A model generated the notes under the pieces. The model saw only the letters and a list, made by a program, of their open reading frames with translations. It did no database searches and was not told where the DNA came from. The position numbers and the translations under genes are program-made. Positions 40,353-49,182 of a stretch of DNA of 64,000 bases are shown here, in pieces. This DNA comes from Streptococcus catagoni. Its GTDB lineage: Bacteria; Bacillota; Bacilli; Lactobacillales; Streptococcaceae. Position 1 is the first letter of the stretch. The number at the start of each line of letters is the position of its first letter. Location of the stretch: the NCBI RefSeq assembly GCF_011421425.1, contig NZ_WPCW01000002.1, forward strand, positions 390,221 through 454,220, in the 5' to 3' direction.

Positions 40353-40875
40353 ACATCAGGTAACAATAGAAGAAGCCACTACGGCAGACGCTAGTCAACT
40401 CTTAAGCTGTCTTGGTCAGATAATTGAGGAGACTGATTATATTAGCGATACAGAACTAGTAGCCTCAGCAGACCTAAGCTTTATGGAGCAATTCATTGAA
40501 GAACAATTGCAGGCTCAAGATAGGATTTGTCTTTTAGTAAAAGTTGATGATAAAGTTGTCGGCTTAGTCAATTTAGAAGCTGGTCAAAAAGAATCTGACA
40601 GCCATATTGCTGATCTCTTTATTGCCATTAGAGAGGGCTACCAAGGCTATGGGCTAGGCAGTGATTTGATGGCATTAGCTGTAGATTGGGCAGAGTATAG
40701 CCCTCAGATTAAAAAATTGGAATTAGAAGTTCAAAAACGAAATACAAGAGCTTTGAAACTCTATGAAAAATTCGGTTTTGAAATCGAAGGCACTCGGAAA
40801 AAAAGTGCCAAAACTAAAAATGGAGAGTTTTTAGATCTTTATCTAATGGGTAAAGTCTTTGAGGATAAAAAATAG
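40345..40875 (+). CDS. GNAT-family N-acetyltransferase
   Basis: This 176-residue GNAT protein has the acetyl-CoA loop region IREGYQGYGLGSDLMALAVDWAE and the ending LELEVQKRNTRALKLYEKFGFEIEGTRKKS. The substrate is unknown. The form resembles RimJ/L-like or small-molecule acetyltransferases. It is translationally coupled to tsaE and abuts the LCP gene with no gap, so the three form one operon. Confidence 0.9.
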   Translation: MSEHQVTIEEATTADASQLLSCLGQIIEETDYISDTELVASADLSFMEQFIEEQLQAQDRICLLVKVDDKVVGLVNLEAGQKESDSHIADLFIAIREGYQGYGLGSDLMALAVDWAEYSPQIKKLELEVQKRNTRALKLYEKFGFEIEGTRKKSAKTKNGEFLDLYLMGKVFEDKK

Positions 40876-42201
40876 ATGAAAATTGGAAAAAAAATAGTAT
40901 TGATGATAACGGCTATTATAATGGCTACTCTTATAGCTGTTGGTATTTATGCTACAAGTGCTTATACTTTTTCGACTGGAGAATTGTCAAAGACTTTTAA
41001 GGACTTTTCAACCTCTAAAACTAAAAGTACAGCTATTCAACAAACAAAACCCTTCTCTATACTCTTGATGGGAGTGGACACTGGTTCCTCAGAACGTAAA
41101 TCAAGATGGGAAGGTAATAGTGACTCAATGATTCTAGTCACCATCAATCCTAAAACCAAAAAAACAACCATGACCAGTCTTGAAAGAGATATTCTGATCA
41201 AACTTACTGGCCCAGAATCAAATAGTATGAATGGACAAGAAGCTAAGCTAAATGCTGCCTATGCGGCTGGTGGTGCCAAGATGGCCATTATGACCGTTCA
41301 AAATTTGCTCAATATGACTATTGACAACTATATCCAAATCAACATGCAGGGTCTTATTGATCTGGTGGATGCAGTTGGTGGTATCACTGTTACCAACGAG
41401 TTTAACTTTCCTATTTCCATCTCTGAAAATGAACCTGAATATCAGGCAACAGTCGCACCAGGAACTCATAAGGTAAACGGAGAGCAGGCTCTTGTTTATG
41501 CTAGAATGCGTTATGATGATCCTGAAGGAGACTATGGACGTCAAAAACGTCAACGTATCGTTATTCAAAAAGTCCTAAAGAAAGTTCTTGCCCTAAACAG
41601 TGTCAGCTCTTACCGCAAAATATTGCATGCTGTAAGTAACAATATGCAAACTAACATTGAGATATCTTCATCTACAATTCCTAGCTTATTGGGATATGCG
41701 GATGCCTTGAAAAATATTAAATCTTACCAATTAAAAGGTGAGGATGCTACTCTTGCAGATGGTGGATCTTATCAAATCGTCACAGAAGATCATCTTTTGG
41801 AAGTCCAAAATAATATTAGGCGTGAGCTTGGTTTATCAAAACTGACAGAACTAAAAACCAGTGCTATAACCTATGAGGTTCTTTATGGGGGAGGTTCTAG
41901 TAAGTTTAAGAAAGCAAAGACTAGAGGAGAAGGTTCAGGGTATGAAGGGGATAGCTCACAACCAAATACCAGTGACCAATATTCAGGCTACTCAGGAAAT
42001 TCAGATGCAGGAAACTACTATTCTGGGTCAGATAATAGTGTGAACATTATTCCACCAGAAAGTAGTACCCCTGCAAGCGATTATTCATCCGGCGCCAACA
42101 ACTATTCTAGTGAACAGGGGACAGCAGCAACTGCTAGCTCAAATGCTGCTACAACACCGGTAGCTCCGGTTCCTTCTACTAGCCCAACAAGTGATAATTA
42201 A
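40876..42201 (+). CDS. LytR-CpsA-Psr (LCP) family glycopolymer transferase
   Basis: The 441-residue protein has one N-terminal membrane helix (IVLMITAIIMATLIAVGIYATSAY) and an LCP domain: FSILLMGVDTGS, SDSMILVTINPKTKKTTMTSLERDI, and the Arg-rich YARMRYDDPEGDYGRQKRQR. LCP enzymes attach wall teichoic acid-like or capsular polymers to peptidoglycan. The last 100 residues are a Ser/Gly/Thr-rich low-complexity tail, longer than in many relatives and probably running through the wall. A terminator follows. Confidence 0.93.
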   Translation: MKIGKKIVLMITAIIMATLIAVGIYATSAYTFSTGELSKTFKDFSTSKTKSTAIQQTKPFSILLMGVDTGSSERKSRWEGNSDSMILVTINPKTKKTTMTSLERDILIKLTGPESNSMNGQEAKLNAAYAAGGAKMAIMTVQNLLNMTIDNYIQINMQGLIDLVDAVGGITVTNEFNFPISISENEPEYQATVAPGTHKVNGEQALVYARMRYDDPEGDYGRQKRQRIVIQKVLKKVLALNSVSSYRKILHAVSNNMQTNIEISSSTIPSLLGYADALKNIKSYQLKGEDATLADGGSYQIVTEDHLLEVQNNIRRELGLSKLTELKTSAITYEVLYGGGSSKFKKAKTRGEGSGYEGDSSQPNTSDQYSGYSGNSDAGNYYSGSDNSVNIIPPESSTPASDYSSGANNYSSEQGTAATASSNAATTPVAPVPSTSPTSDN

Positions 42202-42206
42202 AGTAA

Positions 42207-42237
42207 AAAACAGTTCGCGAGAACTGTTTTTTTAGAT
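42207..42237. terminator. Bidirectional terminator between the LCP gene and the YtxH-like gene
   Basis: AAAAAACAGTTC and GAACTGTTTTTTT form a compact stem around GCGA that serves the converging genes. Confidence 0.92.
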
Positions 42238-42533
42238 TATTCTGTCTTCGCTTGGTATTTGGCCATGCGATTTTTGATTTGGTCAATGACCGGTTGGCTT
42301 TCTTGATTAAAGACGCGTAATTTATGGTTAAGATCATCGCTAAGCTCTTGAACTTTTCTTGTTTCTTTTTGGATCAGTTCAAGATTTGCCTTGATTTTAT
42401 CAAGATCCAACTGAATGAGATCCTTATCATCCTTTACACCTTTGATGGTGTTTTTTAGATGAGTCCTATGCTTGTAGGCTTCATAGGCTACAAAGGAAGT
42501 GAGTCCAACTGCTAAAAGAGACTTGAATGTCAT
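42237..42533 (-). CDS. Small membrane-anchored coiled-coil protein, unknown function
   Basis: The 98-residue protein starts with a short hydrophobic segment (LLAVGLTSFVAYEAYKHR) followed by a predominantly helical, heptad-like region rich in Lys, Glu, Leu and Gln. I do not recognise a named family; the layout resembles YtxH-type proteins. Its start overlaps the HIT stop by one base, so it is cotranscribed with the HIT gene. Confidence 0.7.
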   Translation of the reverse strand: MTFKSLLAVGLTSFVAYEAYKHRTHLKNTIKGVKDDKDLIQLDLDKIKANLELIQKETRKVQELSDDLNHKLRVFNQESQPVIDQIKNRMAKYQAKTE

Positions 42534-42949
42534 TAGATAACCTCTTTCTTTATTTTATCAGCTAGTAAGCCTAGCTTTTCAAAATCTGGTTCATGTGTTG
42601 TATAAGAAATTGAAATGCCATCGTCTTCGCTGTAGCGTGGAACAATATGGATATGGGCATGAAAAACACTTTGGCCAGCTAGTGCTTCATTGTTATTGAT
42701 AATGTTTATAGCAAGAGCATCTGTTGCTTTATGCACAGCGCGAGCCAGTTTAGGTAGACGTGAAAAAGTTTCTGCTGCTGTTTCTTGATCCATATCTAAA
42801 ATATTTCGCACATGTTTTTTGGGCACTAGGAGAGTGTGTCCAGGTGTTGTTTGTGAAATATCAAGAAAAGCTATCACTTGCTCATCTTCATAAATTTTTG
42901 ATGATGGGATATGACCATTTATAATTTTGCAAAAAATGCAATCTTCCAT
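42533..42949 (-). CDS. hit: HIT-family nucleotide hydrolase
   Basis: This 138-residue protein begins MEDCIFCKIINGHIPS, with a CxxC metal site, and has the histidine triad HAHIHIVPR near residue 98. Family members hydrolyse or transfer AMP from adenosine 5'-phosphoramidates and similar compounds. It is divergent from ecsA, with a 73-nt intergenic region that must hold both promoters. Confidence 0.93.
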   Translation of the reverse strand: MEDCIFCKIINGHIPSSKIYEDEQVIAFLDISQTTPGHTLLVPKKHVRNILDMDQETAAETFSRLPKLARAVHKATDALAINIINNNEALAGQSVFHAHIHIVPRYSEDDGISISYTTHEPDFEKLGLLADKIKKEVI

Positions 42950-43022
42950 TTTCTGTCACCTTCTTTACTTGATTTTGTTATAATAGACATTACAAGTATA
43001 TCAAATTATAGAAAGAATGCGT

Positions 43023-43748
43023 ATGTTAAAAATTGAAAATGTTACAGGGGGCTATATTAATATCCCTGTTTTAAAAGAAGTATCATTCACAGTTGAAAAC
43101 GGTGAGCTGGTTGGATTGATCGGATTAAATGGCGCTGGAAAGTCTACCACTATCAATGAAATTATTGGACTTTTACAGCCTTATAAAGGAAAGATTACTA
43201 TTGATGGACTGAGTCTGGACACAGACAAGGCTGACTATCGAAAAAAAATTGGATTTATTCCAGAAACACCAGCCTTATATGAGGAGTTAACCCTAAGAGA
43301 GCATATTGAAACCATTGCCATGGCTTATGATATTGACCTTGAGCTTGCCCAGAATAGAGCCAAACCACTATTAGAAACCTATCGATTGACAGATAAGCTA
43401 GACTGGTATCCTAGTCACTTTTCAAAAGGGATGAAGCAAAAGGTTATGATTATATGTGCCTTTATCATTGACCCTAGTTTGTTTATCCTTGATGAGCCCT
43501 TCCTCGGTCTTGACCCTTTAGCTATTTCTGATTTGGTAGCCTATTTAGAAGAAGAAAAGAAAAAAGGGAAATCAATCTTGATGAGTACCCATGTTTTAGA
43601 TTCTGCTGAAAAAATGTGCGATCGCTTTGTTATCTTGCACAAGGGGCAAGTCAGAGCACAAGGGAGTTTAGAGGAGTTACGTCAAAGTTTTGCTAGTCCA
43701 AATGCTAGCTTAAATGATATCTATTTAGCACTGACAAAAGAGGTGTGA
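43023..43748 (+). CDS. ecsA: ABC transporter ATP-binding protein EcsA
   Basis: The 241-residue ATPase has Walker A GLNGAGKST, signature SHFSKGMKQKVMI, Walker B LFILDEPFLGLDPLA and the H-loop STHVLDSAEKM. With EcsB it forms an exporter; in Bacillus the pair affects secretion and regulated proteolysis, possibly through peptide pheromone handling. An ATG also lies two codons earlier (43017). I chose 43023 because GAAAG is better spaced and the family starts MLKIENVTGGYINIPVLK. Confidence 0.93.
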   Translation: MLKIENVTGGYINIPVLKEVSFTVENGELVGLIGLNGAGKSTTINEIIGLLQPYKGKITIDGLSLDTDKADYRKKIGFIPETPALYEELTLREHIETIAMAYDIDLELAQNRAKPLLETYRLTDKLDWYPSHFSKGMKQKVMIICAFIIDPSLFILDEPFLGLDPLAISDLVAYLEEEKKKGKSILMSTHVLDSAEKMCDRFVILHKGQVRAQGSLEELRQSFASPNASLNDIYLALTKEV

Positions 43749-43749
43749 A

Positions 43750-44784
43750 ATGACAGAGTTATTTAATAAAAGACGCTTGGCCTTTCAAAAATTACATCAA
43801 AAGTATCTGCCTTATGTTTTTAATGATCATTTTGTTTTGGTTCTCTTATTTTTATTAGGGTATGTGCTTTTCCAATATAGCAGCCTTTTAAAAAATTTTC
43901 CTAAGAATCATCTCCCTATCTTTTTCCTATTAATTGTCATCATAGCTCTGCTTTTGAATATGGGGACAATAGCCAGCTACTTGGAGAAGGCAGACAGTCA
44001 TTACTTGCTCAGTAAAGAAGTTGAAGTTGGAGAACATCTTAAAAAAGCAGGACAAAGAGCCTTTCTTTTTTGGGGAGGCTTGCAAAGTCTTGCACTTCTC
44101 GTTTTATATCCTCTTTTCTTGAAATTAGGCTTTTCTTTCCTTCTTTTTTGGGGAGTTTTTCTTCTCTTACTCTTCTTAAAATGGGTCATTCTAAAAAGAA
44201 AAGTGGCTGCTTTATTCTGTGGGGATCATTTGAATTGGCAGGAAGCTATTTTGCTGGAAAGTCAACGTAAGCAAAAAGTTCTGGGATTTTATTCTCTTTT
44301 TACAAATGTGAAAGGTGTATCAACAAGTTTTAAAGATCGTTCTTACCTTAATGTGGTTCTTTCCTTGGTTAAAAAGACCAGTTCAAAATTGTGGACAAAC
44401 CTTTATCTCAGAGCCTTTTTACGAAGTTCAGATTATCTGGGGTTATTTGTAAGACTGACCTTGCTGGCTACCCTAGCTCTTTATTTTGTGTCTAATAGCT
44501 ACTTGGCTTTGATTTTAGCTGCAACCTTTAATTATCTCTTGCTCTTTCAGTTGATTGCTCTTTATCATCATTTTGATTATCACTATCTAAGCATTCTTTA
44601 TCCTAAAAATAGTGACCAAAAAGCTAAGAATCTACTGGCCTTTTTGAGAGCTCTTAGCCTTCTTTGCCTCTGTATAGAATTACCCTTTAGTCAAAGCTTG
44701 CTCTCTGCTCTGCTATTATTTTTAATTATGCTTTTAATCAATCTTTTTTACCTTCCCTATAAGTTGAAGAACATAATTGACTAA
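43750..44784 (+). CDS. ecsB: ABC transporter permease EcsB
   Basis: The 344-residue membrane protein has about eight hydrophobic segments (for example FVLVLLFLLGYVLFQYSSLL and AFLFWGGLQSLALLVLYPLFL) and the DUF/EcsB pattern of paired helices near both ends. It is the membrane partner of EcsA, one base after its stop. The coding sequence is locally T-rich because of hydrophobic codons. The ATG overlaps GTGTGAAATG. Confidence 0.9.
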   Translation: MTELFNKRRLAFQKLHQKYLPYVFNDHFVLVLLFLLGYVLFQYSSLLKNFPKNHLPIFFLLIVIIALLLNMGTIASYLEKADSHYLLSKEVEVGEHLKKAGQRAFLFWGGLQSLALLVLYPLFLKLGFSFLLFWGVFLLLLFLKWVILKRKVAALFCGDHLNWQEAILLESQRKQKVLGFYSLFTNVKGVSTSFKDRSYLNVVLSLVKKTSSKLWTNLYLRAFLRSSDYLGLFVRLTLLATLALYFVSNSYLALILAATFNYLLLFQLIALYHHFDYHYLSILYPKNSDQKAKNLLAFLRALSLLCLCIELPFSQSLLSALLLFLIMLLINLFYLPYKLKNIID

Positions 44785-44844
44785 GTAGCCTAAAACAAGT
44801 AAAATAGGATTAAATGATTTGAAATAGAAATGGAGGGCGATAAG

Positions 44845-45636
44845 GTGACCGTAACAGAACAAGATTTAACATTGACGCCCTTAAAAGGTAAAAGTGGCAA
44901 GGCCTATAAAGGGACTTATCCAAATGGTGACAGTGTCTTTATCAAACTCAATACAACTCCAATTTTGCCTGCCCTAGCAAAGGAGCAGATTGCCCCTCAA
45001 TTATTGTGGGCAAAACGGATGGGAAATGGGGACATGATGAGTGCCCAAGAGTGGTTAGATGGTAGGATTTTGACCAGACAGGATATGAATAGTAAACAGA
45101 TTATTCACATTATGTCTCGTCTGCATAAGTCAAAACAACTGGTTAATCAGCTCCTTCAATTGAATTACAAGATTGAAAATCCCTATGATTTGTTGGCGGA
45201 TTTTGAGCAAAATGCTCCTATGCAGATTCAAAACAATTCTTACTTGCAAGGTGTTGTTAAGGAATTGAAAAAGAGCCTACCAGGGTTTCGTGCGGAAGTT
45301 GCAACCATTGTTCATGGTGATATCAAGCACAGTAACTGGATTATTACAACCAGTGGGATGATTTATCTCTGCGACTGGGATTCAGTTAGACTAACAGATA
45401 GGATGTATGACGTGGCTTATTTGTTGAGTCATTATATCCCAGAATCTCGCTGGCCAGAATGGCTGTCTTTCTATGGTTATAAAAATAACGAGAAAGTCAT
45501 GCGCAAAATTATCTGGTATGGTCAGTTATCTTATTTAACTCAGATTTTAAGATGTTTTGATAAGAGAGATATGGAACATGTTAACCAAGAAATTTATGCC
45601 CTTCGTAGGTTTAGAGACAGATTTAGAAAGAAATAA
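44845..45636 (+). CDS. ccrZ: CcrZ-like cell-cycle regulator (aminoglycoside phosphotransferase/choline kinase fold)
   Basis: This 263-residue kinase-fold protein has SGKAYKG and VFIKLNTTP in the N lobe, [10 protein letters not shown] (catalytic loop) and [21 protein letters not shown] (metal-binding loop). It fits CcrZ, which coordinates DNA replication initiation with division in pneumococcus through DnaA. The GTG at 44845 is chosen because GGAGGG (44832-44837) is 7 nt before it. The ATG at 44830 lies inside that ribosome site. A one-base overlap links it to trmB, the conserved neighbour. Confidence 0.88.
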   Translation: MTVTEQDLTLTPLKGKSGKAYKGTYPNGDSVFIKLNTTPILPALAKEQIAPQLLWAKRMGNGDMMSAQEWLDGRILTRQDMNSKQIIHIMSRLHKSKQLVNQLLQLNYKIENPYDLLADFEQNAPMQIQNNSYLQGVVKELKKSLPGFRAEVATIVHGDIKHSNWIITTSGMIYLCDWDSVRLTDRMYDVAYLLSHYIPESRWPEWLSFYGYKNNEKVMRKIIWYGQLSYLTQILRCFDKRDMEHVNQEIYALRRFRDRFRKK

Positions 45637-46274
45637 TGCGAGTTAGAAAAAGAAAAGGTGCAAAAGAGCATTTAGAAAACCATCCCCACTATGTTATTTT
45701 AAATCCCGAGGAAGCTAAGGGAAAGTGGCAAGAAGTTTTTGGCAATACAAACCCCATCCACGTAGAAGTTGGTTCTGGTAAAGGTGGTTTTATCACTGGA
45801 ATGGCTCTTAGGCATCCAGATATCAATTATATTGGTATTGATATTCAACTTTCAGTTTTAAGTTATGCCTTAGATAAAGTACTTGAATCTCAGGCAAAAA
45901 ATGTTAAACTATTAAGAGTTGATGGTTCTAGTCTAAGAAATTATTTTGAAGACGGTGAGATTGATTTACTTTATCTCAACTTTTCAGATCCTTGGCCAAA
46001 AACAAGGCACGAAAAGAGACGTTTAACCTATAAGGACTTCCTAGATACCTATGAGAAGATACTTCCTGAAAAGGGTGAGATTCATTTCAAAACGGATAAT
46101 CGTGGTCTCTTTGAGTATAGTCTGGCTAGTTTTTCACAATATGGTATGACCTTAAAAGAAGTCTGCTTAGATTTACATGCCAGTGATTTGGAAGACAATG
46201 TCATGACCGAGTATGAGGAAAAATTCTCCAGCAAGGGTCAAGTCATTTATCGCGTAGAAGCATTTTTTAAGTAA
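45636..46274 (+). CDS. trmB: tRNA (guanine-N7-)-methyltransferase
   Basis: The 212-residue SAM-dependent enzyme has [11 protein letters not shown] (SAM loop), IGIDIQLSV, and the substrate motif [19 protein letters not shown]. It methylates G46 in the variable loop of many tRNAs. It is coupled to ccrZ and followed by a tRNA-Ser gene. A hairpin, GAAGTTG ... CAACTTC (46281-46301), lies just after the stop. Confidence 0.96.
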   Translation: MRVRKRKGAKEHLENHPHYVILNPEEAKGKWQEVFGNTNPIHVEVGSGKGGFITGMALRHPDINYIGIDIQLSVLSYALDKVLESQAKNVKLLRVDGSSLRNYFEDGEIDLLYLNFSDPWPKTRHEKRRLTYKDFLDTYEKILPEKGEIHFKTDNRGLFEYSLASFSQYGMTLKEVCLDLHASDLEDNVMTEYEEKFSSKGQVIYRVEAFFK

Positions 46275-46307
46275 ACTATCGAAGTTGTACTAAGCAACTT
46301 CATTTAT

Positions 46308-46394
46308 GGAGAGGTCGCATAGTGGCCGAGTGCGCACGCTTGGAAAGCGTGTAGTCCTTAACGGGGCTCGGGGGTTCGAATCCCCTCCTCTCCT
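46308..46394 (+). tRNA. tRNA-Ser (anticodon GGA)
   Basis: Acceptor GGAGAGG (46308-46314) pairs with CCTCTCC (46387-46393). The anticodon arm is CACGC-TTGGAAA-GCGTG with anticodon GGA. There is a long variable arm (AGTCC ... GGGCT) as expected for a class II tRNA, and the T loop is TTCGAAT. The T stem closes with a G-T pair, the discriminator base reads T, and CCA is not encoded. Confidence 0.93.
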
Positions 46395-46395
46395 T

Positions 46396-46427
46396 CCAAA
46401 CCCTTGATATATCAAGGGTTTTCTTTG
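46396..46427 (+). terminator. Terminator after tRNA-Ser
   Basis: AAACCCTTGATA and TATCAAGGGTTTTC form a stem with a short T-rich tail. Confidence 0.85.
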
Positions 46428-46465
46428 TTTGACCCGTTTTTCACCCCTTACAAATGAAGATTAGT

Positions 46466-46502
46466 AAAAATAAGGTTGGGTTTATCCCAGCCTTATTTGT
46501 TT
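46466..46502. terminator. Bidirectional terminator before the LtaS-like pseudogene
   Basis: AAATAAGGTTGGG and CCCAGCCTTATTT are paired around TTTAT. It would close the minus-strand pseudogene transcript and back up the tRNA terminator. Confidence 0.8.
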
Positions 46503-46543
46503 TGTCTTTTCTACTTTCTTTATGAGAAAAGAGAGGGTGGTTT

Positions 46544-48329
46544 TTAGCCGTTAATCTTAAAGCACTGTGGATAGTTTTTTAGGTAGTAGTGGCCAACGGT
46601 TAAATCGTATTGGATTAATTTTAAATCTTCTGCGCTAACCTCATCTATCACACTGTCTTGGGAAGGAAGGTTTTTTCTCAGTAAAGCATAATAGGGTGAG
46701 AGCTGAGACTCTGTGGTTTCAAGTGAGAGGGCAGTAAAATCATTTGATCGGATGAGTGGATAATTTAAAATCTTATTAGTTTTATTTGACCAAATGAAAT
46801 ATTCTGTAGTTTGCTTATTCAGATCATTACTTTTGAAGAAATCTGTTGGGTAGAATCCGGACAGGTGATCTCCGTAGAAAACAACAGAAATAGGTTTATC
46901 TATTGCCTTCAATTGATTTAAGAAATCAATAGTTACCCTATCTGTTTGGGCCAGTCTATTAGCATAGTCTTCCAATTTTTTATTTTGACTGGCTGTGAAA
47001 TTGCTAGCAGAAATATCATATGAGCCACCATTTTCTAAATAAGGACCATGGTTTTGTATGGTCAATGCATAGATGAACTGGTGTTTTCCTTCTTTTAAGT
47101 GGTTAAGTACGATTTGGTAGATTGCTTGGTCACTTGGGTATGTGCCATATTTTTCAGTAACTTTTGGTTTGTGATCTGTCCCTTCTATAGCAATGAATTT
47201 TGAAAAATTCAACTTCTGATAGACGGTTGAACGGTTGTGGTTGTTAGCACTATTAAGATGAAGAACCAACCGATTTTCAGGTTGGTAAAAGTGGCTAAGT
47301 GATGGAACCAGAGACATTCTAGGGGAAATTTCTGAAAATAGCACGGAAATATTTGAATTAAAATTGGTCATAGGTATACCAGTGATACTTTGGAATTCCA
47401 TGTTTGCTGTTCCGCCACCATAGCCATCTGAGATCATCAAACCACTGGTTGTAGTACTTTGGATGTTTTTAATGTTTTCCAGCGGATTTTTGCTGGCGGT
47501 GATTACCTCTAAACGGATTGGATCAGCTAAGCTTCGCTTAAGATATAGGTAATACTTTGATCAGAAATTTTAGCAGATCTATTTTTATTGATTAGGGCTG
47601 CTTCTTTTTTATATTTTTGATACAGGGTCTCAATGTTTTTTTGATTATATCCCTTAGGCTTAGCCATTTTATCCACAGTTAATGCCTTTAATCAGACATA
47701 AGATAGAGATTGAAAACGTGCATTAGCATTGATGCCCAGCCAATTAACATTATAAAAGTTATAAACAGAAGAAAGGACGAGCACATTTTTAGGAAAATCC
47801 TTATTAGCCTTGGCCTTGATATAAGTAAAGAAACTAGATCCTAGGCAGAAAAAAGCATCACCAAAAGTAATCTATTTTTCAAAGAAGAAATAACTGCTCC
47901 ACTTAAAAAAACGGCTTTTACAAAGGAATAAGATCGCCATAAATAAGCAGGGTAAAGAGTCTGTCTGCTAAAATTCTTTAAACTGTAACCAGTTAAACTC
48001 CTGGTCATTTAGCCGTAGGGTCGTAGGATCATTTCAAGAAATAGCTTGTTAAATGATAAGAGCCATAAAGTAAGGCGCCAAAAAAACTTGTAGGAGAGGT
48101 TATTGGTCATCAAAAAGCCCAGAGCAATTGAAAGAAGAACTAAATAGTGGATTGCAAGGTCTTGGCTCTGATGTGCAGACTCTACAAAGTAGTTATTATA
48201 TAAAACGATTGACCCTAGTCCATAGCTTACCAAGAAACTGACTAAGCCATACCAAGTGTCTCTAAGTTTTAGAATATTTTTAAGTTTTAAACAGGTTACA
48301 ATAAAGTCTGTTCTCATTTTCTGATTCAA
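46544..48329 (-). pseudogene. LtaS-family membrane sulfatase/phosphoglycerol transferase, multiply inactivated
   Basis: Read 5' to 3' from 48329, the product begins with membrane helices (MNQKMRTDFIVTCLK, GLVSFLVSYGLGSIVL) and ends in an alkaline-phosphatase-like domain (MISDGYGGGTANMEFQ, YALTIQNHGPYLENGG, VVFYGDHLSGFYP), the layout of LTA-synthase-family proteins. Lesions include a TAA after RPYG (48009-48011), a frame change near 47865, a TGA within YV*LKALTVDKMAK (47692-47694), and a missing base near 47530 where ITYILSE should continue to SLADPIRLE. A catalytic Thr-like residue in GGGTANMEF survives. The total span of about 595 codons suits the family. Confidence 0.85.
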
Positions 48330-48491
48330 TTGAAACTCCCTAAAAAATAACGATCCTATCTATTGTATTATATTTCAGTCATATGGGAAACTCTATTCTT
48401 TAATAAGCAAAGCATTATCTGGTTTTGCAGTGGAAATGCTAGAAGGTAAAAGTGTTCTTTTAAATAAATTCCAAGTAAATATGCTTTCATC

Positions 48492-48519
48492 TTGCTATTC
48501 CAATAATTTGTGGTATAAT
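48492..48519 (+). promoter_or_regulatory. Promoter of the rimP-nusA-infB operon
   Basis: TTGCTA (48492-48497), 16 nt, then TATAAT (48514-48519) preceded by TGG, an extended -10. No coding sequence lies in the 140 nt to its left. Confidence 0.75.
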
Positions 48520-48536
48520 AGACTTAATTAATACAG

Positions 48537-48700
48537 AAAGGTGGTGAGACATGTCTCGCCACTTTTGTATTGAATTTTACCTTGCTGGGTTCAAGAGAAC
48601 CTATTACCAGAACTGTAAAGGGGGTCATTACAATAGCAAATCAAAATATAATAGACTTAGTTACCGAGAAAGTCAGACCAGTCATAGAATCGCCCTATGA
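48537..48700 (+). promoter_or_regulatory. rimP leader: hairpin and out-of-frame leader ORF
   Basis: GTGGTGAGAC and GTCTCGCCAC form a perfect hairpin (one G-T pair) around AT, followed by TTTTGT, resembling an attenuator. The only ATG with a good ribosome site (AAAGGTGG, ATG at 48551) opens a 49-codon ORF in another frame, which ends at 48700 inside rimP. Whether it is translated is unknown. Confidence 0.5.
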
Positions 48701-49109
48701 GTTAGTAGATGTTGAGTATGAAAAAATGGGAAGTGACTATATTCTGAGCATCTTAGTTGATAAAGAAGGTGGTATTACAGTAGAGGATACAACTGTCTTA
48801 ACTGAGGTGATAAGCCCACTTTTGGATACCATCACTCCTGATCCCTTCCCCGACCAGTACATGCTGGAAGTTTCTAGTCCAGGTTTAGAAAGACCTTTAA
48901 AAACAGCAGAAAGTTTAAAGAAGGCTATTGGTTCTTATGTAAATGTCAGCCTTTATAAAGCTATTGATAAGGTCAAAATCTTTCAAGGTGATTTGGTTAG
49001 CTTCGATGGAGAGACCCTAACAATCACTTACCTTGATAAAACCCGCCAAAAAACTGTCGACATTCCCTATCAATCAGTAGCAAAAGCACGATTGGCAGTG
49101 AAATTATAA
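48627..49109 (+). CDS. rimP: Ribosome maturation factor RimP
   Basis: The protein of about 160 residues has the RimP core [32 protein letters not shown] and [13 protein letters not shown], and helps assemble the 30S subunit. The frame opens at TTG 48570, but that codon has no ribosome site and adds about 19 residues absent from distant RimP proteins. AAGGGGG (48618-48624) directly precedes ATT (48627) and ATA (48633), placing the N terminus 22-24 residues before ELVDVEY, as in other bacteria. The start is therefore probably non-canonical. It is the first gene of the rimP-nusA-infB operon. Confidence 0.88.
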   Translation: MTIANQNIIDLVTEKVRPVIESPYELVDVEYEKMGSDYILSILVDKEGGITVEDTTVLTEVISPLLDTITPDPFPDQYMLEVSSPGLERPLKTAESLKKAIGSYVNVSLYKAIDKVKIFQGDLVSFDGETLTITYLDKTRQKTVDIPYQSVAKARLAVKL

Positions 49110-49182
49110 AACCATTGACATGTGATACGACATTAAGAAAGGAATTTTTGCTTTAGCTGAAAATGGCAAAGCACATACGATT

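Noticed and set aside
44830..44844. ATG at 44830 as the ccrZ start
   Set aside because: That ATG lies in the GGAGGG ribosome site of the GTG at 44845, and the added residues are not family-like.
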